Assembly (NCBI GenBank): GCA_946055515.1
Contig: CAMGGA010000005.1
Span: 1-35,678 of the forward strand
DNA: 35,678 nucleotides
Origin: an uncultured Bacteroidales bacterium
Lineage (GTDB): Bacteria; Bacteroidota; Bacteroidia; Bacteroidales; Bacteroidaceae
Direction: 5' to 3'
In this document: positions 17,582-26,169 of the stretch, piece after piece
Numbering within the stretch: position 1 is the stretch's first letter
How the letters are laid out: the number at the start of each line of letters is the position of its first letter
Position numbers and translations under genes: made by a program
Notes under the pieces: generated by a model
Seen by the model: only the letters and a program-made list of their open reading frames with translations
Told to the model about the DNA's origin: nothing
Database searches by the model: none

Positions 17582-19597
17582 TCAGTTTTTCGTTTTCAGT
17601 GCCTTGATCTGGGCGTATGCCTTGTAGAGGCCCAACTGTCCGGCACGGCTGAAGTCGGCCTTGCTTTCCGCCCAATGTCCCAGACGGGCATGTACGAGGG
17701 CACGGTTGTAGTAGGCTTCGGGAAGACCGGGGTCGAGCTGGAGGGCACGGTCGAAGGCTTCGAGTGCTTGCTGCCACAGTTTCTGTTCGGCCCATAGACA
17801 ACCTTGGTTGTACACGACGTAGGCGTTTTGTGGTTCCAGGTGGGCGGCCAAGCTGAGGTCTGCGGCAGCCAAGGCGAGATTGGCCCTTGCTTCGGGGGCC
17901 TCGAGGGTCGCAGCCCGCGCACTGCGCATGAGGATGGAGGCGCGTTGGAGGCGCGGGGCGAGGGAGGCGGAGTCGGCCTGCACCGCGCGGTTCACTTCGT
18001 GGAGGGCTGCGGTGTAGTCGTACTGTGCTGCATAGATACTGGAGAGGTAGAGGGCCGCGTGGCTGTCGGGAATGGCTTCGAGAAGCGGCCGCAGACGCAG
18101 CAGGTCGGCCTCGGCGTCGGTGGCGGCAGAGGCATCGGCCGCAGCGGTCAGACTGAATTTGCGCAAGGGGGCATCGGCCTCCTGCAGGCGGGACATTTCG
18201 GCGAGATAGCCCACGGAGTGATAGCCATGGGCAAAGACGGGACGGAAGGCCAGGGCATACATGGGAAGAAATTCGTCGCTGACGGTCTGGTTCTGCACCT
18301 TTCCGTAGAGCGTGCCGAACACGTTCCTCACGGTGTCGGGGTCTTCCTCGATGAGTTGGGCATAGTTTTCAAAGGCATGGTCGGAACGCTGCCGCACCTT
18401 GCGCGTGGAAGTCTTCTTCTTGCGGCCAAAGGCGACGTCGAGCTCGTGGCGTGCCACGACGGTCTCGTCACTCACCGCCCCGGAGACATCGCCGATTTTC
18501 CGTCGGCACTCTGCACGGGACAGGTAGCCGTAGTAGAAATTGGGATATGCCTTGATGAGCACGGTATAGTCAGCCGCGGCCCCGCGGTAGTCGCCCGTCT
18601 GGGCGCGCAGCTGGGCGCGGTTGTAGCGGGCGAGGGTATTGTCCGGTTCCACGCCGAGCACAAAATCGAAGTCCTCGAGCGCCTGGTTGTAGTCGCCCGT
18701 GAAGGAGCGCAACAGGCCGCGGTTGTAGTGTGCCACGAAATGTCGGGGAATGAGCTCGATAGCCCGGTCGTAATCCTCGAGTGCGAGGTCGAAGAGTCCG
18801 AGTCCGTGGCGTGCCTGGGCGCGGGCCACATAGAGGTCGTGGTCGGTGGGCATTGCCTGCAGGGCGCGGGTGAGGAAGGAGTCGGCCTGCACGAGTTCGT
18901 TCTTCTGCAGGGCGTAGCGGCCCTTGAAGCTCCAAGCGCTTCCTTCTGCTGCATTGTACGTGAGGACAGTGTCCATCAAGGCTATGCCACGCAGGGTATC
19001 GCCGCGCTCGAGGGCTATCTGTGCCTTGACCATATAGGAGCGATAGAAGTTGGGGGTGCGGCGGAGCAGGTAGTCGAGGTCGGCCTCGGCCTCGTCGTAG
19101 TGTTTGAGCTGGAGTTGGCAGAGGGCGCGGTTGTAACGTGTGCCCTGCTCTTCGGGCATCTCGCGCAGGGCGCGGGTGTAGTCGGCGACAGCGCCTTGGT
19201 AGTCCTCGTTGTGGATGCGGCAGAGGCCGCGCAGTTCATACACATCGACGAGGAAGGGATTCAGGTCGATGCTCTTGGAACAGTCGGCCTCGGCTCCCGC
19301 ATAGTCTTCGAGGGTGAACTTGGCATAGGCGCGATAGTAATAGGGGCGGGCCAGGTAGGGCTTGGCCTCGATGGCCTGGTTGAAATAGCGGATGGCGGTG
19401 AGATAGTCGTCCACGCTGAGTGCATTGCGCCCCATGAGGGTGACCGCCTCGGCATCAACCTGGGCAGAACTTGAAAGGGGAAGGAGGAAGAAGACAACAA
19501 GCCACAAAATCCATTGTCCCACAGAGCGTTGGTGGCTTCGGGTGGGACAATGGATGGAAAGGGGTTTGCCGGATTTGGGGTCCAACTGTCTTCGCAT
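17582..19597 (-). CDS. Exported tetratricopeptide-repeat protein
   Basis: This 671-residue protein has an N-terminal hydrophobic segment (about 27-45) ending LSSSAQ, a signal peptide, so it is periplasmic or surface-exposed. The mature part is a run of about ten TPR motifs; examples are ALSVDDYLTAIRYFNQAIEA, YYYRAYAKF, RYNRALCQLQL, GLFDLALEDYDRAIELIP, HYNRGLLRSFTGDYNQALED, and near the end VVYNQGCLWAEQ and LPEAYYNRALVHARLG. Residues about 400-480 are a non-TPR insertion. TPRs bind partner proteins; no catalytic domain is visible. It starts 13 nt after def. The annotated start carries 25 extra residues with a 14-bp inverted repeat; a GTG at 19522 would give a simpler signal peptide. Function unknown. 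Confidence 0.9.
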   Translation of the reverse strand: MRRQLDPKSGKPLSIHCPTRSHQRSVGQWILWLVVFFLLPLSSSAQVDAEAVTLMGRNALSVDDYLTAIRYFNQAIEAKPYLARPYYYRAYAKFTLEDYAGAEADCSKSIDLNPFLVDVYELRGLCRIHNEDYQGAVADYTRALREMPEEQGTRYNRALCQLQLKHYDEAEADLDYLLRRTPNFYRSYMVKAQIALERGDTLRGIALMDTVLTYNAAEGSAWSFKGRYALQKNELVQADSFLTRALQAMPTDHDLYVARAQARHGLGLFDLALEDYDRAIELIPRHFVAHYNRGLLRSFTGDYNQALEDFDFVLGVEPDNTLARYNRAQLRAQTGDYRGAAADYTVLIKAYPNFYYGYLSRAECRRKIGDVSGAVSDETVVARHELDVAFGRKKKTSTRKVRQRSDHAFENYAQLIEEDPDTVRNVFGTLYGKVQNQTVSDEFLPMYALAFRPVFAHGYHSVGYLAEMSRLQEADAPLRKFSLTAAADASAATDAEADLLRLRPLLEAIPDSHAALYLSSIYAAQYDYTAALHEVNRAVQADSASLAPRLQRASILMRSARAATLEAPEARANLALAAADLSLAAHLEPQNAYVVYNQGCLWAEQKLWQQALEAFDRALQLDPGLPEAYYNRALVHARLGHWAESKADFSRAGQLGLYKAYAQIKALKTKN
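19509..19555. repeat. Perfect inverted repeat inside the TPR gene start region
   Basis: ATCCATTGTCCCAC (19509-19522) and GTGGGACAATGGAT (19542-19555) are perfect reverse complements, 19 nt apart. They code for residues 15-30, before the signal-peptide core. A hairpin here would include the alternative GTG start (minus 19522-19520). Confidence 0.7.
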
Positions 19598-19610
19598 GGC
19601 GATGAGCGGA

Positions 19611-20168
19611 TTATTTCGGACTCTTCACTTTGTAGGCGCAGCGGAACTTGCCCTTGATGAGCTGGGTGAGTTTGCTGCGCACCATTTGCTTGCGGAGTGG
19701 GGAAATGCGGTCCACAAAGAGGTGTGCATCGAGGTGGTCAAACTCGTGTTGCATCACGCGGGCCAGATAACCTTCGACCCATTCCTCGTGGTGCTGGAAC
19801 TGTTCGTCGTCATAGGCTACCTTGATGCGAGTGGGCCGGCGAACGGGTTCGTGGATGCCGGGCAGGCTGAGGCAGCCTTCTTCCATGCTTTCCGTTTCCG
19901 TGTCGTCGTACTCGAGGATGTGGGGATTGATGTACGCCTTGTTGAAACCGGCATACTCGGGATAGTCGTCCTTGAGCACATCGAGCGTAATCACCACGAG
20001 GCGAATGTTGCGGCCGATTTGCGGGGCAGCCAGCCCCACGCCATCGCTGTGGTACATGGTTTCGAACATGTCCTTGATCAGCTGCTGGAGTTCGGGATAG
20101 TCGGGGGTGATGTCTTCACACTCCTTGCGCAATACGGGCATGCCGTAGGTATAGATGGGGAGAATCAT
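19611..20168 (-). CDS. def: Peptide deformylase
   Basis: This 185-residue metalloenzyme removes the formyl group from nascent polypeptides. The three PDF motifs are intact: [10 protein letters not shown] (43-52), EGCLSLPG (97-104, metal ligand C99) and [15 protein letters not shown] (140-154, metal ligands H141 and H145, catalytic E142). An insertion ([19 protein letters not shown]) between motifs 1 and 2 resembles other Bacteroidetes PDFs. It is located 30 nt after ruvX and 13 nt before the TPR gene, in a serS-ruvX-def-TPR run. Confidence 0.97.
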   Translation of the reverse strand: MILPIYTYGMPVLRKECEDITPDYPELQQLIKDMFETMYHSDGVGLAAPQIGRNIRLVVITLDVLKDDYPEYAGFNKAYINPHILEYDDTETESMEEGCLSLPGIHEPVRRPTRIKVAYDDEQFQHHEEWVEGYLARVMQHEFDHLDAHLFVDRISPLRKQMVRSKLTQLIKGKFRCAYKVKSPK

Positions 20169-20198
20169 GTGAAATGGTTATTGTCGGAAGTTAGAAGT

Positions 20199-20618
20199 TT
20201 AGTGTGATAGTTGTGCGTCCATGTACCCCTGCAAGATGATGCAGGCACTGATTTCGTCGACCAGGCCCTTGTCCTCTCGCCGGCGCTGCTTCTTCACGCC
20301 TGCCGCCAGGATAGCCTGGTGAGCCAGCACGGAGGTGAAGCGCTCGTCGTAGAAGTCCACGGGGATTTGCGGCAGGGCCTTGCAGAGCTTTTCTGCAAAA
20401 GCCCGTACGCGGGGCTGGTTGTCCGAGGGTTGTCCGTTGGGCTGCGTGGGCAGTCCCATGACAATGCGTTCCACGCCCTCCCGGTTCACATAATCCATAA
20501 GGAAACGGAGCAACTGGGAGGTTTCCACCGTTTGCAGCGGTTGGGCAATGAGGCCCGCAGGGTCGGTCACAGCCACGCCCGTGCGCTTCTTGCCGTAGTC
20601 GAGACAGAGTATTCTCAT
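20199..20618 (-). CDS. ruvX: Putative pre-16S rRNA nuclease / Holliday-junction resolvase-like (RuvX, YqgF)
   Basis: This 139-residue RNase-H-fold protein has CLDYGKKRTGVAVTD (5-19, first catalytic Asp D7), ERIVMGLPTQPNGQPSDN, DERFTSVLAHQAIL and the C-terminal KGLVDEISACIILQGYMD (last catalytic Asp). YqgF/RuvX is implicated in 5' maturation of 16S rRNA. The ATG at 20618 gives the MRILCLDYG start; the frame extends five codons to a TTG that is not needed. The gap from the serS stop is 18 nt. A short AGTTAGAAGTTTAG word overlaps the stop region and resembles the repeat before lysA. Confidence 0.93.
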   Translation of the reverse strand: MRILCLDYGKKRTGVAVTDPAGLIAQPLQTVETSQLLRFLMDYVNREGVERIVMGLPTQPNGQPSDNQPRVRAFAEKLCKALPQIPVDFYDERFTSVLAHQAILAAGVKKQRRREDKGLVDEISACIILQGYMDAQLSH

Positions 20619-20636
20619 GGTCTTCAGGCGCAACGC

Positions 20637-21911
20637 TTAGCGGATCATGTCACAACCCATATAGGGCTGGAGCGCCTTGGGAATGCGGATGCCTTCGGGC
20701 GTCTGGAAGTCCTCGAGCAGGGCGGCCACGATGCGGGGCAGGGCCAGGGCCGAACCGTTGAGCGTGTGGCAGAGGCGGATTTTCTTGTCGGCACCGCGAT
20801 AGCGGCACTGGAGGCGGTTGGCCTGGTAAGTGTCGAAGTTAGACACCGAACTTACTTCGAGCCAGCGCTTCTGGGCTTCGCTGTACACCTCGAAGTCGTA
20901 GCAGATGGCAGCCGTAAAGCTCATGTCGCCACCGCAAAGGCGGAGGATGCGATAGGGAAGTTCGAGCTTCTGGAGCAAGCCTTCAACGTGTGCGAGCATT
21001 TCCTGGTGACTCTGTTCGGAGTGTTCGGGCTTGTCGATGCGCACGATTTCAATTTTGGAGAATTCATGGAGGCGGTTCAGTCCGCGCACGTCCTTGCCGT
21101 AACTGCCGGCTTCGCGGCGGAAGCACTGGGTGTAGGCGCAATTCTTGATGGGGAGCTGGTCTTCGCTGAGGATGACGTCGCGATAGATATTCGTCACGGG
21201 CACTTCAGCCGTGGGGATGAGGTAAAGGTCGTCGAGGTTGCAGTGGTACATCTGTCCTTCCTTGTCGGGCAGCTGGCCCGTGCCGTAGCCCGAAGCCTGG
21301 TTCACCACGGTGGGGGGCATGATTTCGGTGTAGCCGGCCGCGCGGGCTTCGTCGAGGAAGAAGTTGATGAGCGCGCGCTGGAGGCGGGCACCCATGCCGA
21401 TGTAGACGGGGAAGCCCGCTCCCGTAATCTTCACGCCAAGGTCGAAGTCGATGAGGTTGTACTTTTTGGCGAGTTCCCAGTGCGGCAGCGCGTTTTCGGG
21501 CAACACAGTGTCGTGGCCACCCGTCTTCACCACGAGGTTGTCTTCTGCGCCGGTGCCTTCAGGCACAAGGTCGTAGGGCACGTTGGGAATGGTGCAGAGC
21601 AGTTCGCGCTTCTCCTCTTCGGCCTGGCGCATCTGCTCTTCGAGCGACTTGCTCTCCTGTTTGATTTCGGCCACGCGCTGCTTGGCCCCTTCGGCCTCTT
21701 CCTTCTGGCCCGCCTTCATGAGCGCGCCGATGCTCTTCGAGAGCGTGTTCACCTCGGCCTTCATGGCGTCGAGTTCGGCCTGCGCCGTCTTGCGCTTATT
21801 GTCGATGGCGAGCACCTGCTCTACGGCTTCGCGTGCTCCCTTGAAATGCTTCTTTTCGAGGCCGCGGATTACGGCTTCCTTGTCGTCGGTGATTTGCTTG
21901 ATAGTCAGCAT
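20637..21911 (-). CDS. serS: Seryl-tRNA synthetase
   Basis: This 424-residue class II aminoacyl-tRNA synthetase has an N-terminal coiled-coil arm (about 27-105) that grips the long variable arm of tRNA-Ser, followed by the catalytic domain. Motif 2 is CFRREAGSYGKDVRGLNRLHEF. Motif 3 region LALPRIVAALLEDFQTPEG binds ATP. TAEVPVTN and SSVSNFDTYQANR shape the serine pocket. Length is normal for the family. It is the first gene of a minus-strand run with ruvX, def, TPR and the galactosidase. No consensus promoter was seen in the short space after the upstream terminator. Confidence 0.97.
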   Translation of the reverse strand: MLTIKQITDDKEAVIRGLEKKHFKGAREAVEQVLAIDNKRKTAQAELDAMKAEVNTLSKSIGALMKAGQKEEAEGAKQRVAEIKQESKSLEEQMRQAEEEKRELLCTIPNVPYDLVPEGTGAEDNLVVKTGGHDTVLPENALPHWELAKKYNLIDFDLGVKITGAGFPVYIGMGARLQRALINFFLDEARAAGYTEIMPPTVVNQASGYGTGQLPDKEGQMYHCNLDDLYLIPTAEVPVTNIYRDVILSEDQLPIKNCAYTQCFRREAGSYGKDVRGLNRLHEFSKIEIVRIDKPEHSEQSHQEMLAHVEGLLQKLELPYRILRLCGGDMSFTAAICYDFEVYSEAQKRWLEVSSVSNFDTYQANRLQCRYRGADKKIRLCHTLNGSALALPRIVAALLEDFQTPEGIRIPKALQPYMGCDMIR

Positions 21912-21944
21912 AGCTATGTTTTTTGATTATTTACATGCGAAAAA

Positions 21945-21996
21945 CTCATTTCCTGACTGCCCGTTCGCGAGAGGGTTGCAGCAAGCAGGAAATGAG
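21945..21996 (-). terminator. Terminator of the GH25 gene
   Basis: CTCATTTCCTG (21945-21955) and CAGGAAATGAG (21986-21996) pair perfectly; on the minus strand the stem is followed by TTTTTCG. It lies between the GH25 gene and serS, so serS needs its own promoter or read-through. Confidence 0.8.
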
Positions 21997-22029
21997 CCTT
22001 TGGTTGGAGAGGCCACCCACGCCCCTCTC

Positions 22030-22854
22030 TTACATCATCACTTGGTTGAGCGAGTAGCTGCCCATGATTTTCGAGCGGTCCACGTTGCCGCGGATGCCCG
22101 GTATGCTTCCCGTGGAGGTGTATTGCCACATGATGTAGTCCTTGCCGTCGTTCAGTGTGGGGCTGTCGCTGCGGTAGCGGGCAATCATGAAGTGGTAGTC
22201 GGTGAACTCGCCCACGAGGTAGCGGTTGTAGAAGTTGTGGTAAGTATAGAGAAGGGGTTTCTTGCCGTAGTGTTCGGTCACTTTCTCGATGAAGGCCCGC
22301 AGGTCGGCGATGAAAGCGGCAGAACTTACCGAACCGCGGTGCTCGATGTCGATGATGGGCACGAGGTCCTGCTCTTCCATCTTCACTACGGAAGTGAGGT
22401 TGTTGAACTGCTGTCGCCAGTCCACGTTGGGGCGGTAGAAGTGGTAGCTGCCCACGCTGAGGCCCACGCGGCGTGCCTCTGCAAGGTTTCGGGCGTAGGT
22501 ATTGTCGACGAGCGAGGCCCCTTCCGTAGCTTTGAGGTAAACATACGAAATCGCACTGCTGCCGACCACTTCGTCCCAGTCGATGCGGCCCTGGTAGTGT
22601 GACACGTCGATACCTTCCTTGTATTTCGAGTTGATGCGTGCGTTGGAGGTATGGATAAACACGGCAGCGGCATGTTCCATCTTGCGTTCCGAAGTGGCGG
22701 GGGTGGCCAGGGCGTCGGGTTCGGTGGCCATGTAGGCTACTTCGCCCTGTCCGTGACGCTTGTCGCGCTTGCGGGCCATGGAGGTTTGCGGAACACAGAA
22801 CAGAGCGGCCAAAGCTACCGTGCCGATGGTTCTAATAAGATTCTTTCCTGTCAT
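22030..22854 (-). CDS. Exported GH25 lysozyme-type muramidase
   Basis: This 274-residue protein starts MTGKNLIRTIGTVALAALF with a signal peptide of about 26 residues. A low-complexity linker (27-75) precedes the GH25 barrel. GH25 hallmarks are GIDVSHYQGRIDW (catalytic-face D83), YLKATEGAS, GSYHFYRP, the D169-x-E171 pair in PIIDIEHRG, and MWQYTSTGSIPG. Such enzymes cut beta-1,4 bonds between MurNAc and GlcNAc in peptidoglycan. It probably acts in the periplasm or outside; no immunity or phage genes are nearby, so it looks chromosomal. The ATG at 22854 lies 50 bp downstream of a full consensus promoter. The longer open frame reaches past the promoter and is rejected. Confidence 0.93.
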   Translation of the reverse strand: MTGKNLIRTIGTVALAALFCVPQTSMARKRDKRHGQGEVAYMATEPDALATPATSERKMEHAAAVFIHTSNARINSKYKEGIDVSHYQGRIDWDEVVGSSAISYVYLKATEGASLVDNTYARNLAEARRVGLSVGSYHFYRPNVDWRQQFNNLTSVVKMEEQDLVPIIDIEHRGSVSSAAFIADLRAFIEKVTEHYGKKPLLYTYHNFYNRYLVGEFTDYHFMIARYRSDSPTLNDGKDYIMWQYTSTGSIPGIRGNVDRSKIMGSYSLNQVMM

Positions 22855-22904
22855 GTATTTAGATTGGGTGGGGGTTGCCAAAGCGAATAAGCACATTACG
22901 GCCG

Positions 22905-22936
22905 CAAAATTAGCGCAACTTTTTTTTTTATGCAAA
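22905..22936 (-). promoter_or_regulatory. Promoter of the GH25 gene
   Basis: Minus strand TTTG (22936-22933), a 20-bp spacer containing an A tract, and TAATTTTG (22912-22905) fully match the Bacteroidetes consensus. Predicted start is about 44 nt upstream of the ATG. Confidence 0.7.
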
Positions 22937-22988
22937 CTTCACGCGGGTTTTCAAGCGCCCCCTACTCATTTATCTTGGAAAAGACGCA

Positions 22989-23025
22989 CAGAAGCAGGCA
23001 GCCTTTGTCGGGATGCCTGCTTCTG
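22989..23025 (-). terminator. Terminator after the SLBB export gene
   Basis: CAGAAGCAGGCA (22989-23000) pairs perfectly with TGCCTGCTTCTG (23014-23025) around a 13-nt loop. On the minus strand TGCGTCTTTTCC follows. It lies 40 nt after the stop codon. Confidence 0.75.
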
Positions 23026-23065
23026 CATTTGTACGGAGCGACCCTGTTCGACGTATTCCCCTACC

Positions 23066-25582
23066 CTACTTCAGCAAGGTGGCAATCACCGTACCGAGCG
23101 TGGCGGTCATCGTACCGATGGAGACGATTTCGCCGAGCGACATGCGGCTGCGGCGGGCCTTGGAGGGCACGAGGATGGTACAGCCTGGGGTGATGTCCTT
23201 GGCCGAACGCACGCGGGTCACCGTGCCGTTCATGTTCACGGCAAACACGCGGCGCTTCTGGGCGCGCTGGCCGAAACCACCGGCCTGGTCGATGTAGTAA
23301 GAGAGCTTCGCGCCCTGGCGGTAGGCCACGGCATTCGGGTATCTCACCTGGCCGTTGATGGAGACGATGTTGCTGTACTGCGGCACCACGAGTTTGTCCC
23401 CGTCGCGCAGCACAATGTCGTAGTGGTCATTGCCTGGATTGGCCAGGGCTTCCTTGAGGTTGATACCAATCATCTGCTTGTCGCCGAGGTCGAGCTGACT
23501 CATGTCGATGGAGTCGCCACTCACGGCAAGTTTGATCATGGACTGCTGCTTGATTTTCTCTTCGGGGGTGAGTGTACGTTCCAGGTGTGCGCCGAGAGAG
23601 TAGGCTTCGGGGGTGAGGCCACCCGCTTCCTTGATGAGGTCGGAAAGGCGCATACCCTTGTTGGCCAACACATACATGCCTTCGAAGGCCACTTCGCCCG
23701 AAACGGTCACGTGCTGCTGCTCGACGTAGCCCGGAGAACGGCGCACGAACACTTCGTCGAAGGGTTCGAGCACAAAGCCCTGTGTGCCGTCAATGACAAA
23801 GCCTTCCTTGAGCTTGAAACTGTAGGACTGCGCCACCTGGCTGCTGGACTGCATCGATTTTTTGTTGCGCACACGGCGCGACACGTCCACTTTCACGATA
23901 GAAGCGGCGTCCTTGAGTCCTCCGGCCTGGAGAATAAAGTCTTCTATCGTCGTGTTGGCGGCAAATTCGTAGGTACCGGGATAATTCACCTCGCCCGAAA
24001 TGGTCAGGATTTTCTCTTCCTCCATCAAGTCTTTGGAGGGAACGAAGAGCACGTCTTCGTTGCGCAGCGCCTCGTCGGCCACGGTGTGGTTCATCACGCC
24101 GAGGAGGTCAATAGAGAGTACTTCGAGCGTGCGGTCTTCGCGGCGGCGGTGCATGATGCCGCGCGCCGAGAGCGCGTCCTCGCTCAAGCCGCCTGCCGCC
24201 TCGAGGAGTTGGCGCACGGTGGTGATGGTTCCGTCCATCTGGTACTTACCCGGGCGCATCACGGCGCCTTTCACTTCTACCATATTGCGGTAGCGCTGCA
24301 ACACGCTGTCCACCGAAACGGAGTCGCCGTCCATCAGCTGGAAGGCGTTGCGGTCAAAGTCGTCCACGGAGTGAACGGAGAGCAGACCGCCCGACTTGCG
24401 GATGAGATTGACGCGGGCCTGAAAGGCGTCGCCCGTGAAGCCGCCGGCGTATTTGATGAGTGTGCCGACGCTCTCGTTCTGCTTCATTTCGTAGAACATT
24501 GGGCGCTTCACCTTACCTGTTACTTGAACCAGACACTCGTAGGGTTCGACAATGATCACGTCGCCCGAGGCGAGGCGCACATTGCCCTTCATGTTACCAT
24601 TGAGGATATAGTCGTAGATGTCGCAGGTGGAAATGAGTTTGCCGTGGCGATAGATACGGATGTTGCGGAGCGTACCGATTTCGTTGGTTCCGCCTGCCAT
24701 GTAAAGCGCGTTGAAAACAGTGGCAAAGGCAGACAGCGTATAGGTGCCGGGCACGACCACTTCACCCATCACGTCTACGGTGATGGTGCGGGTCTGTCCC
24801 ACGGTGAGCCGCACGTTCGACCCGCCGTAGCGCTGTCCGAGGGTGGCCCGCAGGCGCTGGTTGGCCTGCGACACGGTGAGTCCGTCCACATTGACAGGGC
24901 CGTAGTTGTCGATGACCACGGTACCGTCGGGGGTGACAGTACTTTCAAAGCGTTCCTGCGAGGCTCCCCACACGTCGATAAAAACGGCATCGCCGGGACC
25001 GAGGCGGTAGTCGCTGGGGGTGGCGATGTTCATGTTGGGTTCGAAGGTGAGCTTGCGGTTGTTGAAGATGTTGCGGCCGAACACCTGCTTGCCCGTAGGC
25101 TCTTCTTCCATCCACTCATCCTCGGGAAACACATTGATGTTGTCGAGCGAGTCGGGGAGCAGCCCTTCCATCTCGTCGAGGTAGTTGGCCTTGCGTTCGC
25201 GCTCGTAGGCTGCGCGCTGCTTCTTGCTCATCGTGCTCAAGTCGACGGGCTGCTTCACACCTTCGCGCTGATACATTCCCTGTGGTTCGCGTTCGTCGCC
25301 ATTATTCGTGCGCAGGCGCTCCTTTCCCGTGGAACCGCTAATGTCTTTTGCGCCCACGACGTCGCCGTTCTGCTGTTTCTCATACTTGGTGCGGATGCGG
25401 CGAATTTGCTCAATCGACACACCGCGCTCAATGAGTTTCGTGACGATTTCGTTGCGTGGCGTACCGCGTTCGCTTTCTTTCATCATGAACTGCATCACCT
25501 GGTTGTCGGTCATGCTCGATTGTGCCACCACCTGAATGGAGAAGCACACCAACGTGAAGAACAAGAAGAGTAGTCTGCGCAT
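23066..25582 (-). CDS. Multi-SLBB polysaccharide export protein (Wza-like)
   Basis: This 838-residue protein has a signal peptide (about 1-21, ending VVAQ), a charged N-terminal region with a helical stretch (RGVSIEQIRRIRTKYEKQ), then the Poly_export domain (YRLGPGDAVFIDVWG, DGTVVIDNYGPVNVDGLT). Six SLBB-like units follow, recognisable by VMGEVVVPGTY, VTGKVKRPMFY, VKGAVMRPGKY, ISGEVNYPGTY, VSGEVAFEGMY and INGQVRYPNAV. The last about 25 residues are hydrophobic, reminiscent of the C-terminal helix of Wza that spans the outer membrane. It is probably an export channel for capsule or exopolysaccharide. No Wzc kinase, Wzx, Wzy or glycosyltransferase is in the window, so it is an orphan here. Its promoter is at 25746-25776. 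Confidence 0.92.
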   Translation of the reverse strand: MRRLLFLFFTLVCFSIQVVAQSSMTDNQVMQFMMKESERGTPRNEIVTKLIERGVSIEQIRRIRTKYEKQQNGDVVGAKDISGSTGKERLRTNNGDEREPQGMYQREGVKQPVDLSTMSKKQRAAYERERKANYLDEMEGLLPDSLDNINVFPEDEWMEEEPTGKQVFGRNIFNNRKLTFEPNMNIATPSDYRLGPGDAVFIDVWGASQERFESTVTPDGTVVIDNYGPVNVDGLTVSQANQRLRATLGQRYGGSNVRLTVGQTRTITVDVMGEVVVPGTYTLSAFATVFNALYMAGGTNEIGTLRNIRIYRHGKLISTCDIYDYILNGNMKGNVRLASGDVIIVEPYECLVQVTGKVKRPMFYEMKQNESVGTLIKYAGGFTGDAFQARVNLIRKSGGLLSVHSVDDFDRNAFQLMDGDSVSVDSVLQRYRNMVEVKGAVMRPGKYQMDGTITTVRQLLEAAGGLSEDALSARGIMHRRREDRTLEVLSIDLLGVMNHTVADEALRNEDVLFVPSKDLMEEEKILTISGEVNYPGTYEFAANTTIEDFILQAGGLKDAASIVKVDVSRRVRNKKSMQSSSQVAQSYSFKLKEGFVIDGTQGFVLEPFDEVFVRRSPGYVEQQHVTVSGEVAFEGMYVLANKGMRLSDLIKEAGGLTPEAYSLGAHLERTLTPEEKIKQQSMIKLAVSGDSIDMSQLDLGDKQMIGINLKEALANPGNDHYDIVLRDGDKLVVPQYSNIVSINGQVRYPNAVAYRQGAKLSYYIDQAGGFGQRAQKRRVFAVNMNGTVTRVRSAKDITPGCTILVPSKARRSRMSLGEIVSIGTMTATLGTVIATLLK

Positions 25583-25745
25583 TTTTGTTTGGGAATAAGG
25601 GATGTTTGCAGGGAAAAGGAAGAACTTTTTCTGTAAAACGGATTTCTTTTTGATTTATTGCACACGCTGGGAAAGACTGCCCATCGGACAGGGGGGAGAC
25701 TGCGTTCTTGCATCGCTCCCTTTCCCGGGTTTGCACAACAAAATG

Positions 25746-25776
25746 CAAAAATAGTACAACGAATTTGGCGGACAAA
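25746..25776 (-). promoter_or_regulatory. Promoter of the SLBB export gene
   Basis: Minus strand TTTG (25776-25773), a 19-bp spacer and TATTTTTG (25753-25746) match the Bacteroidetes consensus. The start would be near 25739, giving a leader of about 157 nt with two GCAGTCT words. Confidence 0.65.
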
Positions 25777-25860
25777 GCGATTTCCAAAAACTTTTTTTCA
25801 ATGTTGCCCCCGATGCACCTCTTTGTCGGGCCGAAACAAGTCCTGGGTTCGGAAGGCGAA

Positions 25861-25923
25861 AGCCTGCTTTTGAAAAACGGGAGCCTGGCTTTGAAAAGCG
25901 CAAGCCTGGCTTTGAAAAGTCAC
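25861..25923. repeat. Three tandem copies of a 21-bp unit
   Basis: Units start at 25861, 25882 and 25903. Copies 2 and 3 share AGCCTGGCTTTGAAAAG; copy 1 has AGCCTGCTTTTGAAAAA. The 21-bp period keeps reading frame, yet the open frames crossing it lack other coding signs. Confidence 0.85.
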
Positions 25924-25947
25924 TTCAACCGGGTTATATATCTGTGC

Positions 25948-25964
25948 CATACGCGCGCGTGTAT
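25948..25964. other. Alternating purine-pyrimidine tract
   Basis: CATACGCGCGCGTGTAT is 17 nt of strict alternation around ACGCGCGCGT, a sequence able to adopt Z-DNA under negative supercoiling. It is also nearly palindromic. Whether it does so in the cell is unknown. Confidence 0.5.
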
Positions 25965-25993
25965 TATCGCATTTATTGGGCGAAAAAACGTTT

Positions 25994-26054
25994 CAATCCT
26001 TCACAGAAGGGACGTAACGCGCTGAAAGTCAGCGAAAAACGGTGTGAAGGATTG
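25994..26054. repeat. Nested inverted repeat with TGAAGGATT arms
   Basis: Outer arms CAATCCTTCACA (25994-26005) and TGTGAAGGATTG (26043-26054) are perfect complements. Inside is a second perfect stem CGCTGA-aag-TCAGCG (26020-26034). The sequence would fold as a two-tier hairpin on either strand. Confidence 0.7.
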
Positions 26055-26169
26055 GTCCGCTTTAACCCTTCAACATGATTCAACCGCGCACCCGGCATTT
26101 GCGCTCACTTAGAGTAATACTTTAAGTAAAGACAGCAAGGCTGCAGAACAAACATCGCGGCTGAACGAT

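Noticed and set aside
22760-25573. A 937-codon plus-strand open frame opposite the SLBB gene
   Set aside because: Same shadow effect; runs through the GH25 promoter and the SLBB terminator, and has no recognisable motif.
25708-26025. A 105-codon plus-strand open frame across the 21-bp tandem repeat
   Set aside because: The only regular feature is the SLALKS repeat created by the DNA repeat; the rest looks random and it starts inside the SLBB leader.
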